A DNA stretch of 64,000 bases from Methylophaga sp. (GTDB taxonomy: Bacteria > Pseudomonadota > Gammaproteobacteria > Nitrosococcales > Methylophagaceae), in assembly GCA_024636315.1 (NCBI GenBank), contig JAGXHJ010000036.1, forward strand, positions 1-64,000. The letters run 5' to 3'. The position numbers and the translations under genes were made by a program. The notes below the pieces were generated by a model, which worked only from the letters and a program-made list of their open reading frames with translations, made no database searches and was not told where the DNA came from. Of the stretch, positions 55,857 through 64,000 are shown in pieces (position 1 is the first letter of the stretch; each line of letters starts with the position of its first letter).

Positions 55857-57053
55857 TCATAAGGTTTTAATTAATTTTACAATTCGGTGGGCAGCATCGA
55901 TACATTCTTCTATGGGCGCAACTAAAGCCATGCGGATACGATGTGAGCCAGGATTACTATTGTTATTATCTCGCGCTAAATAACTACCCGGTAACACGGT
56001 GACATTTTGTTCATCAAATAAGCGACGGGCAAAATCAGTGTCAGATATTGTCGTTTCAGCCCAAAGGTAAAAACTGGCCTCGGGTAAAGTGACATTCATT
56101 ACGGGTGATAGTATGGCCAGAACAGCGTCAAATTTTTCCCGATAAAGTTGGCGGTTAGTGACCACATGTTGTTCATTATTCCATGCGGTTATTGAAGCCG
56201 CTTGAGTTGATGGTGGCATGGCACAACCATGATAGGTACGGTATCGTAGAAAGTCTTTCATTATTTTAGCATCGCCAGCCACAAAACCAGAACGTAGGCC
56301 GGGAGCATTAGAACGTTTTGATAAGCTATGAAAAACGACACAACGACTTAAATCGGTATAACCGGCTGCAACAGCGGCCTGTAATAAGCCGACAGGAGGA
56401 TGTGCCTCATCAAAATATAGCTCGGAATAACATTCATCAGAAGCAATGATAAAGTTATGTTTGTGAGCAAGTTCGATTAGCTTAGTTAATGTGGCTTGTT
56501 CAATGACAGCGCCAGTCGGGTTGCCTGGGCTACATAAATATAATAACTGACAACGATCCCAGACATCATTAGACACCGCATCAAAGTCAGGCATAAAGTT
56601 GTTGTCAGCGGTGCAATTAAGAAAATAGGGATGCGCACCTGCTAAAATCGCCGCGCCTTCATAGATTTGATAGAAGGGATTTGGCATCACAATGAGTGGT
56701 GTATGTGCTGTGCGGTCAACCACTGCTTGAGCAAATGCAAACAGCGCTTCACGAGTACCATTAACGGGTAATACTTGCGTCGTTGGGTCAATATTACCAG
56801 CAAGATGAAAACGCTTATCTAACCAGGTGGCGATAGCTTGACGCAATTCAATTGAACCCGCGGTAGTGGGATAATTAGATAAGCCGTGTAAATGCTCGAT
56901 GACTGCCTCGGTAATGAATCCCGGGGTTGGATGTTTAGGTTCACCAATCGATAACGCGATATGAGGCAGATTAGACGGCGGTGTGCATCCAGCTTTTAGT
57001 TGCGCAAGTTTTTCGAACGGATAAGGATGCAAGTGAGCTAGATCTGGATTCAT
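55857..57053 (-). CDS. dapC: Succinyldiaminopimelate aminotransferase
   Basis: PLP enzyme (class I/II aminotransferase) of 398 aa making N-succinyl-LL-DAP. The N-terminus [20 protein letters not shown] and [15 protein letters not shown] are typical of DapC. The PLP-binding Lys lies in [17 protein letters not shown], and [14 protein letters not shown] and [11 protein letters not shown] hold cofactor contacts. It heads the dapC-dapD-yffB-dapE group, divergent from the EamA transporter gene. Confidence 0.95.
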   Translation of the reverse strand: MNPDLAHLHPYPFEKLAQLKAGCTPPSNLPHIALSIGEPKHPTPGFITEAVIEHLHGLSNYPTTAGSIELRQAIATWLDKRFHLAGNIDPTTQVLPVNGTREALFAFAQAVVDRTAHTPLIVMPNPFYQIYEGAAILAGAHPYFLNCTADNNFMPDFDAVSNDVWDRCQLLYLCSPGNPTGAVIEQATLTKLIELAHKHNFIIASDECYSELYFDEAHPPVGLLQAAVAAGYTDLSRCVVFHSLSKRSNAPGLRSGFVAGDAKIMKDFLRYRTYHGCAMPPSTQAASITAWNNEQHVVTNRQLYREKFDAVLAILSPVMNVTLPEASFYLWAETTISDTDFARRLFDEQNVTVLPGSYLARDNNNSNPGSHRIRMALVAPIEECIDAAHRIVKLIKTL

Positions 57054-57122
57054 AAGAAGTAAACATTAAATAAAGCCGACTATTATAACGGGTTATAGCT
57101 TAGTCGTGGTATAAGGTTCGCC

Positions 57123-57998
57123 ATGAATACACAACATACAACTCACAATCGCTTAGCTATCGCCGCCTTGTTATTTTCATCAAGCTTATGGGGGATAATT
57201 TGGTACCCCTTACGCTGGTTAGATGAAGCCGGCATGTCTGCGGTGTGGAGTTCCTTAGTGATGTATCTTGCTGCTGGTGCGCTAGCGCTGCCTTTTCTAT
57301 TCAAACGAAATATTTTTAACGCAAGCAATCGCAGGGATTTATTATTTTTGGCCATTGCCGCCGGCATTACCAATATTGCTTTTCTGGTGGCATTGACGGA
57401 AGGTCAAGTGATGCGCGTCATGTTGCTGTTTTATTTGTCACCAATATGGTCTGTTTTACTCAGTCGTTGGTGGTTAAAAGAGCACTTGTCTTCATCTGCC
57501 ATTGCAATGTTGTGCTTAGCAATGACGGGTTCTTTGGTGATGTTATGGGATACCAGTGTTGGCTGGCCTTGGCCTCGTGATTTAGCTGATTGGTTGGCCA
57601 TCACCGCGAGCCTTGCTTTTTCGGTAAATAATGTTTTGGCTCGAAAATTGGCTAATGTATCAATGGCCGCTAAAACGGGCGTTATTTGGTGGGGTGTTGT
57701 TATAGCATCGATACTTGTCCTCGTTTGGCAACAGGCACCAGTACCCGCTGTGACGATAAATGTTTGGGTCGTTGCTGGCTTAGTAGGGCTTCTAGGTATC
57801 GTGGTCATGACTGTAACTGTGTTGTACGGCATAGCTCGCATGCCTATCTATCATTCATCAGTTATCATGTTATTCGAGTTAGTGGTGGCCGCTATAGCCG
57901 CTTGGGCATTAACAAATGAGGTGATGTCATTGCAAGAATGGTTGGGTGGCGGTCTTATCATGTTAGCTGCCTATGGTGTCGCCAAATCAGAAGCTTAA
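57123..57998 (+). CDS. DMT-superfamily (EamA) transporter
   Basis: Inner-membrane drug/metabolite-type exporter of 291 aa with ten hydrophobic helices in two EamA repeats (LFSSSLWGIIWYPLRWLDEA at the start; LAITASLAFSVNNVLARKLA at the second half). The final helix pair is EWLGGGLIMLAAYGVAKSEA. The substrate is not predictable. It stands alone between the divergent dapC and the VOC gene, 171 bp ahead of the latter. Confidence 0.85.
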   Translation: MNTQHTTHNRLAIAALLFSSSLWGIIWYPLRWLDEAGMSAVWSSLVMYLAAGALALPFLFKRNIFNASNRRDLLFLAIAAGITNIAFLVALTEGQVMRVMLLFYLSPIWSVLLSRWWLKEHLSSSAIAMLCLAMTGSLVMLWDTSVGWPWPRDLADWLAITASLAFSVNNVLARKLANVSMAAKTGVIWWGVVIASILVLVWQQAPVPAVTINVWVVAGLVGLLGIVVMTVTVLYGIARMPIYHSSVIMLFELVVAAIAAWALTNEVMSLQEWLGGGLIMLAAYGVAKSEA

Positions 57999-58169
57999 AC
58001 TGGCGATATTATTATGACCAGATAATGTTTTCGACATTAGCTACATTAATAAAAATGTGACCTTATGGTGTTGCGGTGAAGCATCATAATTCCGCTGATT
58101 ATTATTACCCAATGAACTAAGCAAAGTTAAATGCTACCGCTTAAACATATACAATAAATAGAGGTTTTT

Positions 58170-58556
58170 ATGATTAAATCAATTGCTCATGCTAGCTTTT
58201 TAGTGGCTGATGTTGCTCGCTCGTTAGAGTTTTATTGCGGCGTATTAGATATCCATTTAAATCAACATCGACCTAATTTTCCATTTGATGGCGCTTGGTT
58301 AGATCTTAATGCCGAAGGCCAGCAATTACATTTAATGCAATTACCTAATCCTGATTCGACGGAAGGCCGCCCTGAACATGGCGGAAAAGATAAACATATT
58401 GCATTGGTTGTTGATGATTTAGATGCTTTAGCTGAAAGATTAGAAGCGGCCAATGTGACATTTTCCAGAAGTAAGTCTGGTCGCGCAGCTTTCTTTTGTC
58501 GTGATCCAGATGGTAATGCCTTGGAATTTGCTGAAGACTTTACCCCTCGAAAGTAG
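58170..58556 (+). CDS. VOC (glyoxalase/bleomycin-resistance) family protein
   Basis: Small metalloprotein of 128 aa with a single VOC module pair: ASFLVADVARSLEFYCGVLD at the N-terminus and HIALVVDDLDALAERLEAAN, then FFCRDPDGNALEFAE at the C-terminus. The candidate metal ligands are His8, the Glu near EGRPEHGGKDKHIAL and the final Glu in LEFAE. Function unknown. It converges on ttcA across a 1.08 kb gap. Confidence 0.82.
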   Translation: MIKSIAHASFLVADVARSLEFYCGVLDIHLNQHRPNFPFDGAWLDLNAEGQQLHLMQLPNPDSTEGRPEHGGKDKHIALVVDDLDALAERLEAANVTFSRSKSGRAAFFCRDPDGNALEFAEDFTPRK

Positions 58557-58581
58557 GGAGTGAAGTCTTCAGATTTTCCTA

Positions 58582-58699
58582 GATCAATGACTTACAGAGT
58601 TACTCACAGTATCTGTGGATAACTCTGTGGTTAACTTATGGGGAAATCGCTAAGTCTTTAATCTGTAACAATCTATAGTATATGGTTAAAAATCAACCA
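58582..58699. repeat. Direct repeat copy A with tandem DnaA-box-like sites
   Basis: Matches copy B at 82 of the first 94 positions by hand count, then shares GGTTAAAAATCAACC. Inside are TGTGGATAA (58614-58622), the exact reverse complement of the DnaA box TTATCCACA, and TGTGGTTAA (58626-58634), 12 bp apart. GAGTTACTCACAG just before gives a near-inverted partner around TAT. Confidence 0.8.
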
Positions 58700-59377
58700 T
58701 TAAGTTAAAGTTCAACATAAACAGATGGTTATAAAATTTTTATAGACGTTACAAACGGTATAAGATGAGTTAAGACTTGTTCCTACTTTAAAACTCTAAA
58801 GTGTATAACTTACTTAGATGTCAAGCATTAAGTCGCAATTCTAGTGATATTTATATTAATGCTGACAAGTATATTGATGGTGCAGATTTTATCTCTCGCC
58901 GCACTACATGGAACGATGCGATAGCGAGTAAGTAGTGCAAGCCGCTAGTAGGAGTTGGTGATTACAGCAGCTTTCGTAGCGTAGCGAAGAATAGTGCAGT
59001 AATTACATCCTCACTCCGTCGGTCGCTTGATAGCCTAAGCGTTAGCGAGGTGACGAGGACGTCTGGTGCAAATTGGTCGTCGCCGAACGGAGTTGAATTA
59101 AACCATGGATGGGTTAATTCTCTCACGAGTACGGTGACATGCTGGAAATGACCATTCTAAGCTTGGGTATGATTCAATGACCTGACTTAGTCAGCTGGTC
59201 GCCGATTATTTTTTGCTACTAACGATAGTAATAAATGTAAGTGAACAATCCTTTGTTAGCTGTCTTTATTCCATCTCAATGATCGTTGACCAATATATTG
59301 ATTTTAGCTAGATTTTACCTAGACTATTATGAGAAGAATAGCCACTAGATAGTGGCTAATTGAGTCGTAAATTTCAT

Positions 59378-59496
59378 GATCAATGACTTACAGACTTACT
59401 CACAATATCTGTGGATAACTCTGTGGGTAACATGCCGACAAATCGCTAAGTCATTATTTTGTAACAATCTACCTCAGTTTGGTTAAAAATCAACCA
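59378..59496. repeat. Direct repeat copy B with tandem DnaA-box-like sites
   Basis: Second copy of the repeat, same orientation, 678 bp after copy A. It keeps TGTGGATAA (59410-59418) and has TGTGGGTAA (59422-59430) in place of the second site. The terminal hairpin GGTT-aaaaatc-AACC is unchanged. Confidence 0.8.
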
Positions 59497-59637
59497 CTAT
59501 AATAATATTGATAAAAATCAATAAGATAGCGTGCAGCCTAATAGTTTCAATGACTTAGCGACGACTCTTGTGACAGTTATGCGATAGTGAGCCTTACTGG
59601 TGCATAACTCTCTTATTGGGTTAACAGATTATGGTGA

Positions 59638-60510
59638 TTATTGTCTAGATAATGCTGGAAATTGCTTGTCATCGTGGGCCGCATCTTCTTGGCCCGATGG
59701 TGCTAGTCGATGTAACTCAAGATCTTTGAAGTTAAATAATTCATTATCAGCCAATTGTGAGGGTGAAATATTTTGAAAACTTCGGAAAATATTTTCTAAT
59801 CGACCAGGTTGCTGTTTTTCCCAACCTTGTAACATGTCTTTAATGACTTGCCGTTGTAAGTTCTCTTGTGATCCACATAAATTGCATGGAATGATCGGAA
59901 ACTGTTGATGATCAGAATAGCGAATAATATCTGATTCTTTGCAGTAAGCTAGTGGGCGAATCAAAATGTTTGTTTTGTCATCACTCAATAACTTGGGTGG
60001 CATAGCTTTAAGTTTGCTGCCATAAAACATATTGAGAAAGGCCGTTTCGATAATATCATCACGATGATGGCCTAAAGCTATTTTAGTGATGCCATTTTGA
60101 CGTGCATATCCATAAAGCGAACCGCGACGCAGGCGAGAGCAGATACCGCAGGTGGTTTTGCCTTCTGGTACGATCTCTTTAACGATGCTGTAGGTGTCTT
60201 TTTCAATAATATGAAAAGGCACACCAATGGAAGCCAGATACTCAGGTAAAACGTGTTCAGGAAAGCCCGGCTGTTTTTGGTCGAGATTAACTGCGATGAT
60301 GTCGAATGTAATGGGCGCATGTTTTTGAAGGTTCAGTAAAATATCTAGCATGGTGTAACTGTCTTTACCACCTGACAGGCAAACCATTACCTTGTCGCCA
60401 TCTTCTATCATATTGTAATCAGCAATTGCTTGACCAACGTTACGGCGAAGTCGTTTACGTAATTTATTAATTTCGAGTGTTTGTTTTGCTGTAGTGGCTA
60501 ATTCTGACAT
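59638..60510 (-). CDS. ttcA: tRNA 2-thiocytidine(32) synthetase TtcA
   Basis: ATP- and Fe-S-dependent enzyme that thiolates C32 of some tRNAs. Length 290 aa. The PP-loop SGGKDS is at 46-51, the cluster-binding Cys pair C121-x2-C124 in [12 protein letters not shown], and a third Cys region [13 protein letters not shown] follows. It starts directly after the moeA stop, so it is expressed with the molybdenum cofactor genes, although its own chemistry is tRNA modification. Confidence 0.95.
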   Translation of the reverse strand: MSELATTAKQTLEINKLRKRLRRNVGQAIADYNMIEDGDKVMVCLSGGKDSYTMLDILLNLQKHAPITFDIIAVNLDQKQPGFPEHVLPEYLASIGVPFHIIEKDTYSIVKEIVPEGKTTCGICSRLRRGSLYGYARQNGITKIALGHHRDDIIETAFLNMFYGSKLKAMPPKLLSDDKTNILIRPLAYCKESDIIRYSDHQQFPIIPCNLCGSQENLQRQVIKDMLQGWEKQQPGRLENIFRSFQNISPSQLADNELFNFKDLELHRLAPSGQEDAAHDDKQFPALSRQ

Positions 60511-61770
60511 TTAAATAAGACCTGAAAAGGGTTGTACTGTAACGAGGCTATTAGCGGCTATTCCATCGCATTTCTCATCTAATAGTATAAAACAGTTGGC
60601 TGTGCTCATTGAGCGTAAGATACCTGAACCTTGGCTACCCGTTATTTTTACTTTTGTGGTGCCATCATCATCTTTGAATAAAATGGCACGTTGATATTCG
60701 AAGCGGCCTGGTCGTTTACGAATAGCATCAGTACAGTTCACTTGAAATGTAGTTACATCAGGTTCTGTTTCGCCCATCAATTTTCGAAGAGCGGGTGCCA
60801 CAAACTGATAGAACGTTACCATGACAGAAACAGGATTGCCGGGAAGACCAAAAAAGAGCGCATTATTAATTGTGCCAAAAGCAAGAGGGCGGCCAGGTCG
60901 CATTGCAATTTTCCAGAAATCGACTTGACCTAATTCTGCTAACATTTCTTTTACGTAGTCGGCATCACCTACTGAAACACCACCTGAAGTGATAATGACA
61001 TCAGCCTGCTCAGCCGCTTGCAGTAAGGTTTGGCGTAGCGGATCTTTTTGATCGGGCACCACGCCCATATCCAGCACTTCTACATCGAGGCGTTTTAACA
61101 TGCCATAAAGAGTGTATCGGTTACTGTCATAGATTTGACCTGTAGCCAATGTTTCACCAATGGATCTAAGTTCGTCGCCAGTGGAAAAAAAGGCGATACG
61201 TAGACGCCGAGAGACATTAACTTCAGCAATACCAAGTGAAGCTATCAGACCAAGATCTGCTGGAATAATGCGACGACCGGCAGTAAGAACGACATCGCCA
61301 GTTTTTAAATCTTCGCCTATATAGCGGACGTGGTTGCCTTTGGGGTGTTTTCCATGAATGGTTATAATGTTGTCAGTCACCGCAACTTGTTCTTGCATGA
61401 CGATAGTATCGCATTCGCTTGGCACCACAGCGCCGGTCATGATTCGTATACATTCACCCGTATTGACCGTGCCTTGAAATGGTTGGCCAGCAAAGGCAAT
61501 CCCAACCTGTTTAAGACTAAATGAATCATTAGTGATGTCACCGCTTCTAATGGCATAGCCATCCATTGCCGAGTTGTTATGAGCGGGTACATTGATTGGT
61601 GAAACGATATCATTAAGTAAAATACGATCTAATGCATCGCGTATTGGACAACGTTGCCAAGCGGTTAATGGTGTGATTAACGAAGCAATACGTTGTCTAG
61701 CGGTATCAATACTAAGTCTATTTTGATCTTCTGGATCAGCACAGCTGGGTTGCGGAATAAATTCTGACAT
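60511..61770 (-). CDS. moeA: Molybdopterin molybdenumtransferase
   Basis: Inserts molybdate (or tungstate) into adenylylated molybdopterin. I use ATG 61770 (MSEFIPQPSCADPEDQNRLS), 419 aa; the frame extends to a TTG at 61794 that would overlap mobAB. Domain I-II features VPAHNNSAMDGYAIR and the G-rich ITSGGVSVGDADYVKEML of the MoCF domain are present, plus PGRPLAFGTINNALFFGLPGNP. It is 4 bp after the mobA-mobB fusion gene. Confidence 0.95.
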   Translation of the reverse strand: MSEFIPQPSCADPEDQNRLSIDTARQRIASLITPLTAWQRCPIRDALDRILLNDIVSPINVPAHNNSAMDGYAIRSGDITNDSFSLKQVGIAFAGQPFQGTVNTGECIRIMTGAVVPSECDTIVMQEQVAVTDNIITIHGKHPKGNHVRYIGEDLKTGDVVLTAGRRIIPADLGLIASLGIAEVNVSRRLRIAFFSTGDELRSIGETLATGQIYDSNRYTLYGMLKRLDVEVLDMGVVPDQKDPLRQTLLQAAEQADVIITSGGVSVGDADYVKEMLAELGQVDFWKIAMRPGRPLAFGTINNALFFGLPGNPVSVMVTFYQFVAPALRKLMGETEPDVTTFQVNCTDAIRKRPGRFEYQRAILFKDDDGTTKVKITGSQGSGILRSMSTANCFILLDEKCDGIAANSLVTVQPFSGLI

Positions 61771-61774
61771 GGTG

Positions 61775-62893
61775 TTAATGAGTCCAACTTTCAATAAAAT
61801 GTGCTAGATAATCGGCGATAGCATCGATATTGTTAATATCAAGTTGTTCGATACTACGTTCAAGATCAAGTGGCTGATCGCAAGCTATCGCAATAATATT
61901 TTGGTCTGTGGGGTAGAGAAAAGGCTTATCTAAACTACATCGATGTAATTCAACTTTAGCAATAGCCTCATCTTTAAAGCCTTCGACTAAAATGAGATCG
62001 AGTTTAGAACAATCAAGTCTAGGAATCAGCATAGATAAACTAGGTTCGATTTGATCCGCTGATTGTACTTCCACCAAGGCCATTAATCGACTTGATGAGA
62101 CCAATACTTGTTGGGCACCGGCTTGGCGAATTTCATAGCTATCCTTGCCTGGTACATCAATATCAAAATTATGATGGGCATGTTTGATTACCGCAACTTC
62201 CAAGCCTTTAGCTTTGAGCACTGGGATTAATTGGCGTAATAAGGTTGTTTTACCAGTGCCACTAAATGCCGCGAAACCAATTAGAGGTATCGGCGACTGA
62301 ACACTAGTCTGATGTGTAACTAAATCTTCAGGATGATTAACATTGATAAAGGAGTTAGGTTGATCAGAAAAATCAACGACAGCCATGGTATGACTTTCTA
62401 ACCACACATCAATTTTGCGACCACCTTGTTGTAGATAGCTTTCGAGATCAGCCTTTAGTCGGCAGGGGATCAGGCAAAATACGGGTTGTAATCGTTCGCC
62501 ATTGTGGGCGACGGCAATATCTGCACGCTCAATTAATAATGTTTCCATCATTCGTTGACGCAATTGAGGGGAAATATTCGGTGAGTCACAAGGTGCAGTC
62601 AAAATATAATCAGTATCGACTGTCTGCATGGCGCTCAACATACCTGCCAGTGGTCCGCAAAAATTATCTAAACTGTCACTAATAACCGGATAGTTAAATG
62701 TCTCATACTGATCAATATTACGATTAGCATTAATGACTATTGCATCTACTTGCGACTTTAAAGTGGCAATGACATGTGCAATCAGCGGTTTATGATTGAA
62801 TAGAATAAGGCCTTTATCTTCGCCACCCATGCGGCGAGCTTGTCCACCTGCCAAAATGACACCGGTAACAGAGGGAGTAGATGATGTATTCAT
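61775..62893 (-). CDS. MobA-MobB fusion: Mo cofactor guanylyltransferase and GTP-binding protein
   Basis: Fused protein of 372 aa. Residues about 1-195 are MobA, with the GTP-binding LAGGQARRMGGEDKG at 14-28 and the Asp in TAPCDSPNISP; it attaches GMP to Mo-molybdopterin to give the bis-MGD form. From about 203 on is MobB, with P-loop FSGTGKTTLLRQLIP and VAVIKHAHHNFDIDVPGKDS. Fusion implies one polypeptide supplies both functions. It is the first gene of the mobAB-moeA-ttcA unit. Confidence 0.94.
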   Translation of the reverse strand: MNTSSTPSVTGVILAGGQARRMGGEDKGLILFNHKPLIAHVIATLKSQVDAIVINANRNIDQYETFNYPVISDSLDNFCGPLAGMLSAMQTVDTDYILTAPCDSPNISPQLRQRMMETLLIERADIAVAHNGERLQPVFCLIPCRLKADLESYLQQGGRKIDVWLESHTMAVVDFSDQPNSFINVNHPEDLVTHQTSVQSPIPLIGFAAFSGTGKTTLLRQLIPVLKAKGLEVAVIKHAHHNFDIDVPGKDSYEIRQAGAQQVLVSSSRLMALVEVQSADQIEPSLSMLIPRLDCSKLDLILVEGFKDEAIAKVELHRCSLDKPFLYPTDQNIIAIACDQPLDLERSIEQLDINNIDAIADYLAHFIESWTH

Positions 62894-62948
62894 GATGATT
62901 CGCTGTTATTCTCTATAGAGTAAACTAAAAAAGATGAGGGATACACCC

Positions 62949-63602
62949 ATGCAAAAATCATGGATATCATGGGCTTTGGCACTTATTATACTGATAAACT
63001 CACCACTCGTATGGTCGGGCTCACTGAACATTGTTGTAGTGGGTTTATTTAGTGATCAAGCTGTACTGACTATCAACGACCAACAACGTTTATTAAAAGT
63101 AGGTAATACTAGCCCAGAAGGCGTAAAACTCATTTCTGCGACAAGTCAGAGCGCAATTATTGAAGTGGATGGGGTTCAAAAAAAATACCTTTTAGGTTCA
63201 CAAGTCGGAGGATTTTTCGCCCCTCCTGCTGAGCAACCAATGGTGAGTATATGGCCAAATGATGGTTTGTATCTAACGGTTGGTAGTGTGAACGGCTATA
63301 GTGTCGATTTTCTTGTTGATACTGGGGCGTCAGTTGTTGCTTTTAATGCCGCAACAGCAAAACGTTTGGGTTTGGACTATCTTAATGGGCCAGCCGTTAT
63401 GGTACAAACTGCATCTGGTGTAGAAAAGGCCTATCAAGTCACCTTGGATCAGATACAAATAGGCGCTATTAAACTACATAATATTAATGCGATGGTCCTT
63501 GATGGTCCACAGCCCGAATATGCTTTATTAGGCATGACATTTTTGGGGCAAGTTGAAATATTGCGATCGGATGAACGTATGGATTTGAAAAAAAAATATT
63601 AA
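62949..63602 (+). CDS. Retropepsin-like aspartic protease (TIGR02281 type)
   Basis: Single-domain clan AA aspartic protease, 217 aa from ATG 62949 (GAGGG 7 bases upstream). The signal peptide MQKSWISWALALIILINSPLVWS precedes a short beta-rich domain and the catalytic FLVDTGASVVAFN with Asp-Thr-Gly. The closing ALLGMTFLGQVEILR holds the psi-loop partner. As a single half it must dimerise to be active. It is divergent from mobAB with 55 bp between. Confidence 0.85.
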   Translation: MQKSWISWALALIILINSPLVWSGSLNIVVVGLFSDQAVLTINDQQRLLKVGNTSPEGVKLISATSQSAIIEVDGVQKKYLLGSQVGGFFAPPAEQPMVSIWPNDGLYLTVGSVNGYSVDFLVDTGASVVAFNAATAKRLGLDYLNGPAVMVQTASGVEKAYQVTLDQIQIGAIKLHNINAMVLDGPQPEYALLGMTFLGQVEILRSDERMDLKKKY

Positions 63603-63677
63603 CAGCTTGAAAATAGGACTGGCTTGTTTAGGCTTAAGTAGGTCACGTGTTTTCTTATTCGTACATAAGGCATGATT

Positions 63678-64000
63678 ATGCAGTGGAATAGAAAAATTGC
63701 TGGCTATTTAGCCTTATGCTTCATTGTTCTAATTATATTCGTATTTATAACACGCAATATGATGGTTAATGATTTACCTGACTTTAAATCATTTTCCGAC
63801 GTCAAAGATAAAAAACAGCACTTCTTTGATTTTATACGGCCGATAGTTGAGGCTGAAAATAAAAAGGTACTTATTAATCGAAAGAAATTACTGATGCTTG
63901 AACAGCAATACAGTAATGTTAGTTCTATACATCCAAATGATGAAAAATGGCTAAAGAATTTGGCTAAAATATATAAAGTCAGGATCGATATTTTGGATGA
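63678..64000 (+). CDS. Bax-like glucosaminidase-domain protein, 5' part (3' end outside window)
   Basis: Open frame from ATG 63678 (ATAAGG 7 bases upstream) to the window end, 107 complete codons. An N-terminal membrane helix (GYLALCFIVLIIFVFITR) is followed by KKQHFFDFIRPIVEAENKKV and NDEKWLKNLAKIYKV. That pattern is shared with Bax-type proteins that carry a glucosaminidase domain farther on. The catalytic part is not in the window, so the assignment rests on this N-terminal block alone. An in-frame ATG at 63672 is less well placed. Confidence 0.65.
   Translation, partial: MQWNRKIAGYLALCFIVLIIFVFITRNMMVNDLPDFKSFSDVKDKKQHFFDFIRPIVEAENKKVLINRKKLLMLEQQYSNVSSIHPNDEKWLKNLAKIYKVRIDILD

Larger units (their letters stand above)
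58557..59637. other. 1.08 kb gene-free region between two convergent genes
   Basis: Both neighbours (VOC gene on plus, ttcA on minus) end here, so no promoter is required, yet the gap is far longer than others in the window. It holds two copies of a ~118 bp repeat (58582-58699 and 59378-59496), a 26 bp near-palindrome at 59095-59120 (12 of 12 arm positions but one pair), a hairpin TAGCCACT-agat-AGTGGCTA at 59339-59358, and a possible cruciform around 58960-59007. No open frame longer than 44 codons with a ribosome site was seen. Confidence 0.7.

Noticed and set aside
58801..58935. 44-codon frame with GTG start in the 1.08 kb gap
   Set aside because: No Shine-Dalgarno, no recognisable motif and no neighbours on the same strand; probably chance.
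58557..59637. Chromosomal origin oriC
   Set aside because: Only two box pairs in widely separated repeats, no dnaA, dnaN, gidA or rpmH nearby, and no compact AT-rich unwinding element.

Overview
The window reads as a chromosomal segment of a motile, AT-leaning gammaproteobacterium. Markers are the rpsB-tsf-pyrH-frr-uppS-cdsA-dxr-rseP-bamA-skp-lpxD-fabZ-lpxA chain, YfgM-BamB-Der, FabA/FabB, SthA and an FlgA-FlgM-FlgN block. Base composition and gene set would suit a marine methylotroph or hydrocarbon-degrader relative (Methylophaga/Cycloclasticus-like), but that is inference; no rRNA or tRNA is present to place it.

Layout. 1-1026: right part of an IS3-family insertion sequence with a programmed-frameshift orfA/orfB. 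1079-4468 (-): map-glnD. 4877-17339 (+): one long run of translation, isoprenoid, phospholipid and envelope genes from rpsB to lpxA; lpxB does not follow lpxA. 17465-18649 (-): amtB, with a sigma-54 promoter and two NtrC-like sites upstream. 18913-22137 (+): yfgM-bamB-der. 22270-26881: a molybdenum/tungsten neighbourhood: moaE and moaD (-), moaC (+), a ModE-like repressor fused to a substrate-binding domain (-), and divergently an OprP-type porin plus the tungstate-binding protein TupA (+). 27014-28455 (-): an Ala/acidic lipoprotein and a DUF2333 protein. 28632-33408 (+): a Gld-type ABC exporter operon of four genes. 33478-36169: cheV (-), flgA, flgM, flgN (+), with recognisable sigma-54 (flgA) and sigma-28 (flgM) promoters. 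36963-42594 (+): a Lap-type type I secretion apparatus (ABC, membrane-fusion, TolC) with an embedded LuxR-type regulator whose receiver domain has lost its phospho-acceptor Asp. 42747-44489: fabA-fabB. 44587-49962: small protein, YbfF-type hydrolase, MazG-like pyrophosphohydrolase, purU, an HDOD gene broken by an in-frame TAA, sthA, a short-chain dehydrogenase. 50023-57053 (-): a DUF4870-like membrane protein, a ZnuD-like TonB receptor and small His/Cys protein, then dapE, an outer-membrane-type protein, an ArsC/Spx-family protein and dapD-dapC, with a REPIN-like double palindrome in the middle. 57123-58556 (+): EamA transporter and a VOC protein. 58557-59637: a 1.08 kb gene-free gap between convergent genes, holding two copies of a ~118 bp repeat with tandem DnaA-box-like sites. 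59638-62893 (-): mobA-mobB fusion, moeA, ttcA. 62949-64000 (+): a retropepsin-like aspartic protease and the start of a Bax-like glucosaminidase.

The most interesting unit is 23475-26881, where an outer-membrane porin of the phosphate/pyrophosphate-selective family is co-transcribed with TupA and faces a ModE-type regulator across an intergenic region with two inverted repeats. This suggests a dedicated outer-membrane route for tungstate/molybdate. Second is the repeat-bearing gap at 58557-59637. Most of the rest is well-known housekeeping. No CRISPR array, tRNA, rRNA or prophage was seen.
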